A stretch of DNA of 64,000 nt from Rs1 sp038900335. GTDB lineage: Bacteria > Pseudomonadota > Gammaproteobacteria > Pseudomonadales > Balneatricaceae. This document shows positions 61,538 to 64,000 of the stretch, piece after piece (position 1 is the stretch's first letter; each line of letters opens with the position of its first letter). Under the pieces are notes generated by a model. That model saw only the letters and a list, made by a program, of their open reading frames with translations, did no database searches and had not been told where the DNA came from. The position numbers were made by a program, and so were the translations under genes. Location of the stretch: NCBI GenBank assembly GCA_038900335.1, contig JBBMRB010000004.1:223325-287324 (forward strand). Reading direction: 5' to 3'.

Positions 61538-63282
61538 AATTCATTTGCTCTTCTATAATTGCCTTGATAATCAAATATTTTATCGACTACTCGCCAAAAA
61601 TGGCCACTTTTTCTGGCGACCACAAAATCTGGCGCTCTATAGCGGTCATTTAAAGCAATTATTTCAGATAACTGCGTTGGCGCAGCGGCTTGTAGATGGG
61701 CCGGTAATCGATTTGAAAATAGACGCTTAAAAATAGCCAGCACGGCAGGTTTTGATAAATTGAGATACTCATCTAAGGTTTCGCCCTGCTCATCATGGTA
61801 GGTGATTTTTAAGGTGTCTTTGTGGTTTTGAAAGCTCATCCCAGCACAGCGTATCACTTTGGCATCCTTTAACAGTAATGCTTTTTTGAGAACATCATCA
61901 GGATCCACTAGAGCTTGCTGGCAAATATGGCACTGCCTAGCTGCAATATCGTTTTGTGCATCGCACTGAGGACAGTTTTTAAATCGAAACCGATATTGGC
62001 AGCGTCTATCTTGATGTGGCTCTGTTGGGCTGTCAATCAATGCTTGGCAGCGCCGGCCAAAGTGCTCAATAATATTGCCGTCGCTGTCACACTTTCCCCA
62101 AAAAGTGTTGGCAAAATCACACAAAGGGCAAAATACTTGAACAGGCTCGCTATCTTCTGTTGGTTTTGTCGAGCCCACTTCAGGGTGAAAAATATTAAAC
62201 TTGCTGCCGGTATAGTCTAGGATAAGGCAGTCCTTTTTGTCTTTGGCTAAGCGCAACCCGCGACCGACGATTTGTTGAAATAGACTAACAGATTGAGTGG
62301 GGCGCAATAGGGCGATCACATCGACATGAGGGGCGTCAAAACCTGTTGTTAACACTGATACATTCACTAGGAATTTGATATCTTTATTTTTAAATGCCTG
62401 GATTAGACTATCGCGTTCCTTATTGTCAGTGTCTCCAGTAATAATAGCTGTTTGATCACTAGGTAAGTAGCTATAGATTTCTTGAGCATGTTTAACTGTC
62501 GCTGCAAATATCATCACTCCCATGCGCTCGGTACTTAACTTTATCACTTGTTCAATAATCGATTGAGTGACTCGTTGCTCGGCGCTGAGTAGCCGATTTA
62601 AAGCTAAGGTGCTGCATTTCCCCTGGTGATAGCCCTGTATTTTAGCAAAGTCATACTCACCGATAGTGGCATCATAAAGTAAAGGTGGTGTTAAATACTG
62701 ATGTTTTATCATGTAGCTCAGTGGCAGCTCGTATATGCATTTCTCAAACGGGCAGTCACTTTTGCCGCGAACATAGCCATGATAATGATATTGATAAATC
62801 CAGCCTAGGCCTAAACGGTAGGGCGTTGCGGTGAGACCTAGTATTTTTAACTGATTGTTTTGTGCTTTTAACGTGCTAATAACTTGCTGGTATTGGCTAT
62901 CGCTATCATCAGTGAGTCGGTGGCATTCATCGATAATGACCAAGCTGTAGTGGGCTTGAAAATGAGCCAAGTTTCTAACGGCTGATTGGATGCTGGCAAA
63001 TACAACTTTAGAGGAGCTATCTTTTTTCTTTAGGCCCGCTGAGAAAATACTTGAGTCTAAACCATAAAGTTGAAACTTTTGCTGGTTTTGTGCAACCAGC
63101 TCTTTAACGTGGGCAAGCACTAGAATACGTTGTTTAGCGATAGCCGCCAATTCAGCAATCACCAAGCTTTTACCAGCGCCGGTAGGCAGTACGATGACAG
63201 CGGGGGCATTAGATTGCTTAAAGTGTGTTATTGTGGCCTGTACAGCATCGCGTTGATAGGGCCTAAGTGTGAGTTTGCTCAT
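61534..63282 (-). CDS. radD: RadD-like SF2 DNA helicase
   Basis: This superfamily 2 ATPase has 582 residues from the ATG at 63282 (MSKLTLRPYQRDAVQ). A longer frame from a TTG at 63333 is less likely, because E. coli RadD (586) starts near TLRPYQ. Motif I is LPTGAGKSLVIAEL, motif II IIDECHRL, motif III GLTATPYRLG, motif VI QIVGRGLRL. The C-terminal half has two Cys clusters of zinc-binding type (CPLCDFANTFWGKC and CPQC-11-CHIC). RadD works in double-strand-break and post-replication repair. It is coupled to the ATL gene. Confidence 0.9.
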   Translation of the reverse strand: MSKLTLRPYQRDAVQATITHFKQSNAPAVIVLPTGAGKSLVIAELAAIAKQRILVLAHVKELVAQNQQKFQLYGLDSSIFSAGLKKKDSSSKVVFASIQSAVRNLAHFQAHYSLVIIDECHRLTDDSDSQYQQVISTLKAQNNQLKILGLTATPYRLGLGWIYQYHYHGYVRGKSDCPFEKCIYELPLSYMIKHQYLTPPLLYDATIGEYDFAKIQGYHQGKCSTLALNRLLSAEQRVTQSIIEQVIKLSTERMGVMIFAATVKHAQEIYSYLPSDQTAIITGDTDNKERDSLIQAFKNKDIKFLVNVSVLTTGFDAPHVDVIALLRPTQSVSLFQQIVGRGLRLAKDKKDCLILDYTGSKFNIFHPEVGSTKPTEDSEPVQVFCPLCDFANTFWGKCDSDGNIIEHFGRRCQALIDSPTEPHQDRRCQYRFRFKNCPQCDAQNDIAARQCHICQQALVDPDDVLKKALLLKDAKVIRCAGMSFQNHKDTLKITYHDEQGETLDEYLNLSKPAVLAIFKRLFSNRLPAHLQAAAPTQLSEIIALNDRYRAPDFVVARKSGHFWRVVDKIFDYQGNYRRANEL

Positions 63283-63490
63283 TGACGGTAAATTAGCAGC
63301 CTTGTTAAAGTAAGGCTGATAATACGCTATCAATTTTAACGGTTCAAATTGAACACTTTAAATTAATCGATTAAAATCAGCAGGGTTGGATATTATTGGC
63401 TATTTCATAGCCATTTGATGATAGCTTATAGCGAAAACAGTACTAACGCGCTTTTAAATCAAATTATTTATGCTTTTTTATAAAACATGC

Positions 63491-63519
63491 TTGACGATAG
63501 GCAGAGGCGAGATTAGGAT
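63491..63519 (+). promoter_or_regulatory. sigma70 promoter of the tRNA cluster
   Basis: TTGACG (63491-63496) and TAGGAT (63514-63519) are separated by the ideal 17 bases. A GC-rich stretch just after the -10 could act as a stringent-control discriminator. tRNA-Arg starts 57 bases further on. Confidence 0.8.
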
Positions 63520-63575
63520 ACGCACCTCTCTTGTAGCGGATGTGTTTACAGCCAAAACGAGGGTAAGTAAGTCAA

Positions 63576-63652
63576 GCGCCCATAGCTCAATTGGATAGAG
63601 CAACGCCCTTCTAAGGCGTAGGTTCCAGGTTCGAGCCCTGGTGGGCGTACCA
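63576..63652 (+). tRNA. tRNA-Arg (TCT)
   Basis: The cloverleaf is complete with encoded CCA: acceptor GCGCCCA with TGGGCGT, D-loop AGCTCAATTGGATAGAGC, anticodon loop CTTCTAA (anticodon TCT) on the stem ACGCC/GGCGT, and T-loop GGTTCGAGCCC. It reads AGA codons (and AGG by wobble). Confidence 0.97.
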
Positions 63653-63669
63653 AGACTTATTTTGCTGTG

Positions 63670-63745
63670 GTGAGCGTAGCTCAGTTGGTAGAGCTCCGGA
63701 TTGTGATTCCGGCGGTCGCGGGTTCAAGCCCCGTCGTTCACCCCA
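63670..63745 (+). tRNA. tRNA-His (GTG)
   Basis: The acceptor GTGAGCG pairs with CGTTCAC (one G-U), with discriminator C and encoded CCA. The anticodon loop is TTGTGAT, anticodon GTG. The extra G at -1 (63669) that HisRS needs is encoded. Confidence 0.97.
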
Positions 63746-63776
63746 TTTACTGTTTGGTAAATGGCAGGCAAAAAAT

Positions 63777-63861
<85 letters not shown>

Positions 63862-63925
63862 TTTACTGACTTTACACAGTAATCAAAAAAGTAGAGATAG
63901 ATTAAGTGATGCACTTAATTGCCAT

Positions 63926-64000
<75 letters not shown>

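Overview
The window is 64 kb of an AT-rich gammaproteobacterial chromosome, most likely from an aerobic or facultative marine lineage. The signs are a complete Na+-translocating NADH:quinone reductase operon with its maturation factors, soluble transhydrogenase, an Fnr-type regulator, the GlrK/QseG/GlrR system, the CmoA/CmoB tRNA-modification pair and TIGR02647, YaeQ and UPF0149 family proteins. I cannot fix the genus from sequence alone. Most of the window is ordinary core genome. Accessory or unusual material sits at about 17.3-20.9 kb, 28.1-35.0 kb and 46.0-48.9 kb.

Layout. 1-3.9 kb: a partial FemAB-like acyltransferase gene (minus strand), a HIT protein, an FmdB zinc-ribbon protein and aspS. 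4.0-11.4 kb: nqrABCDEF-apbE-nqrM, in which ApbE attaches the covalent FMNs and NqrM assists iron-centre assembly. sthA follows. 13-17.2 kb: small conserved proteins, two tandem CBS-domain paralogues and a PBP4-type peptidase. 17.3-20.9 kb: a broken topB fragment beside an intact topB, then about 1.4 kb without genes that carries two 319-bp direct repeats. 20.9-26.4 kb: a compact transport locus of the 2-aminoethylphosphonate (PhnSTU/AepXVW-like) type with a DeoR-family regulator and an IMPase/HisN-like phosphatase. 26.5-28 kb: three small unrelated genes.

28.15-35.0 kb is the most interesting locus: a WGR plus HEAT-repeat protein, a winged-helix/SWIM zinc-finger protein, a structured non-coding RNA and a retron reverse transcriptase. 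The RNA shows the retron features directly: terminal complementary a1/a2 segments, a long nested msd stem, and a promoter placed so that transcription would begin at a1. The gene set matches what I recall as type XIII retrons (ARM/HEAT + WHSWIM + RT), a predicted anti-phage class. The RT has an unusual long N-terminal extension and a hydrophobic, membrane-anchor-like C-terminus.

35-46 kb: a FieF-type cation exporter, an IalB-like secreted protein, a UPF0149 protein, a LysE exporter divergent from a LysR regulator, RecQ, a YqaA protein, an EamA transporter, apt, fnr and a class II amidotransferase. 46.0-48.9 kb: a gene-free stretch with two tandem-repeat arrays (13-bp and 7-bp units), then six consecutive small exported EF-hand proteins, two of them nearly identical. 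49-63.3 kb: glrK-qseG-glrR, a DUF2809 protein, a PilZ-like protein, uvrB, cmoA-cmoB, a coiled-coil membrane protein, thpR, a CDP-alcohol phosphatidyltransferase, a diguanylate cyclase, and a radD plus alkyltransferase-like repair pair. The window ends in a tRNA cluster (Arg-TCT, His-GTG, Leu-TAG, and a second Leu-TAG cut by the window edge) behind a good sigma70 promoter.

All functional calls come from reading the translated sequence and remembered family features. No database search was run.
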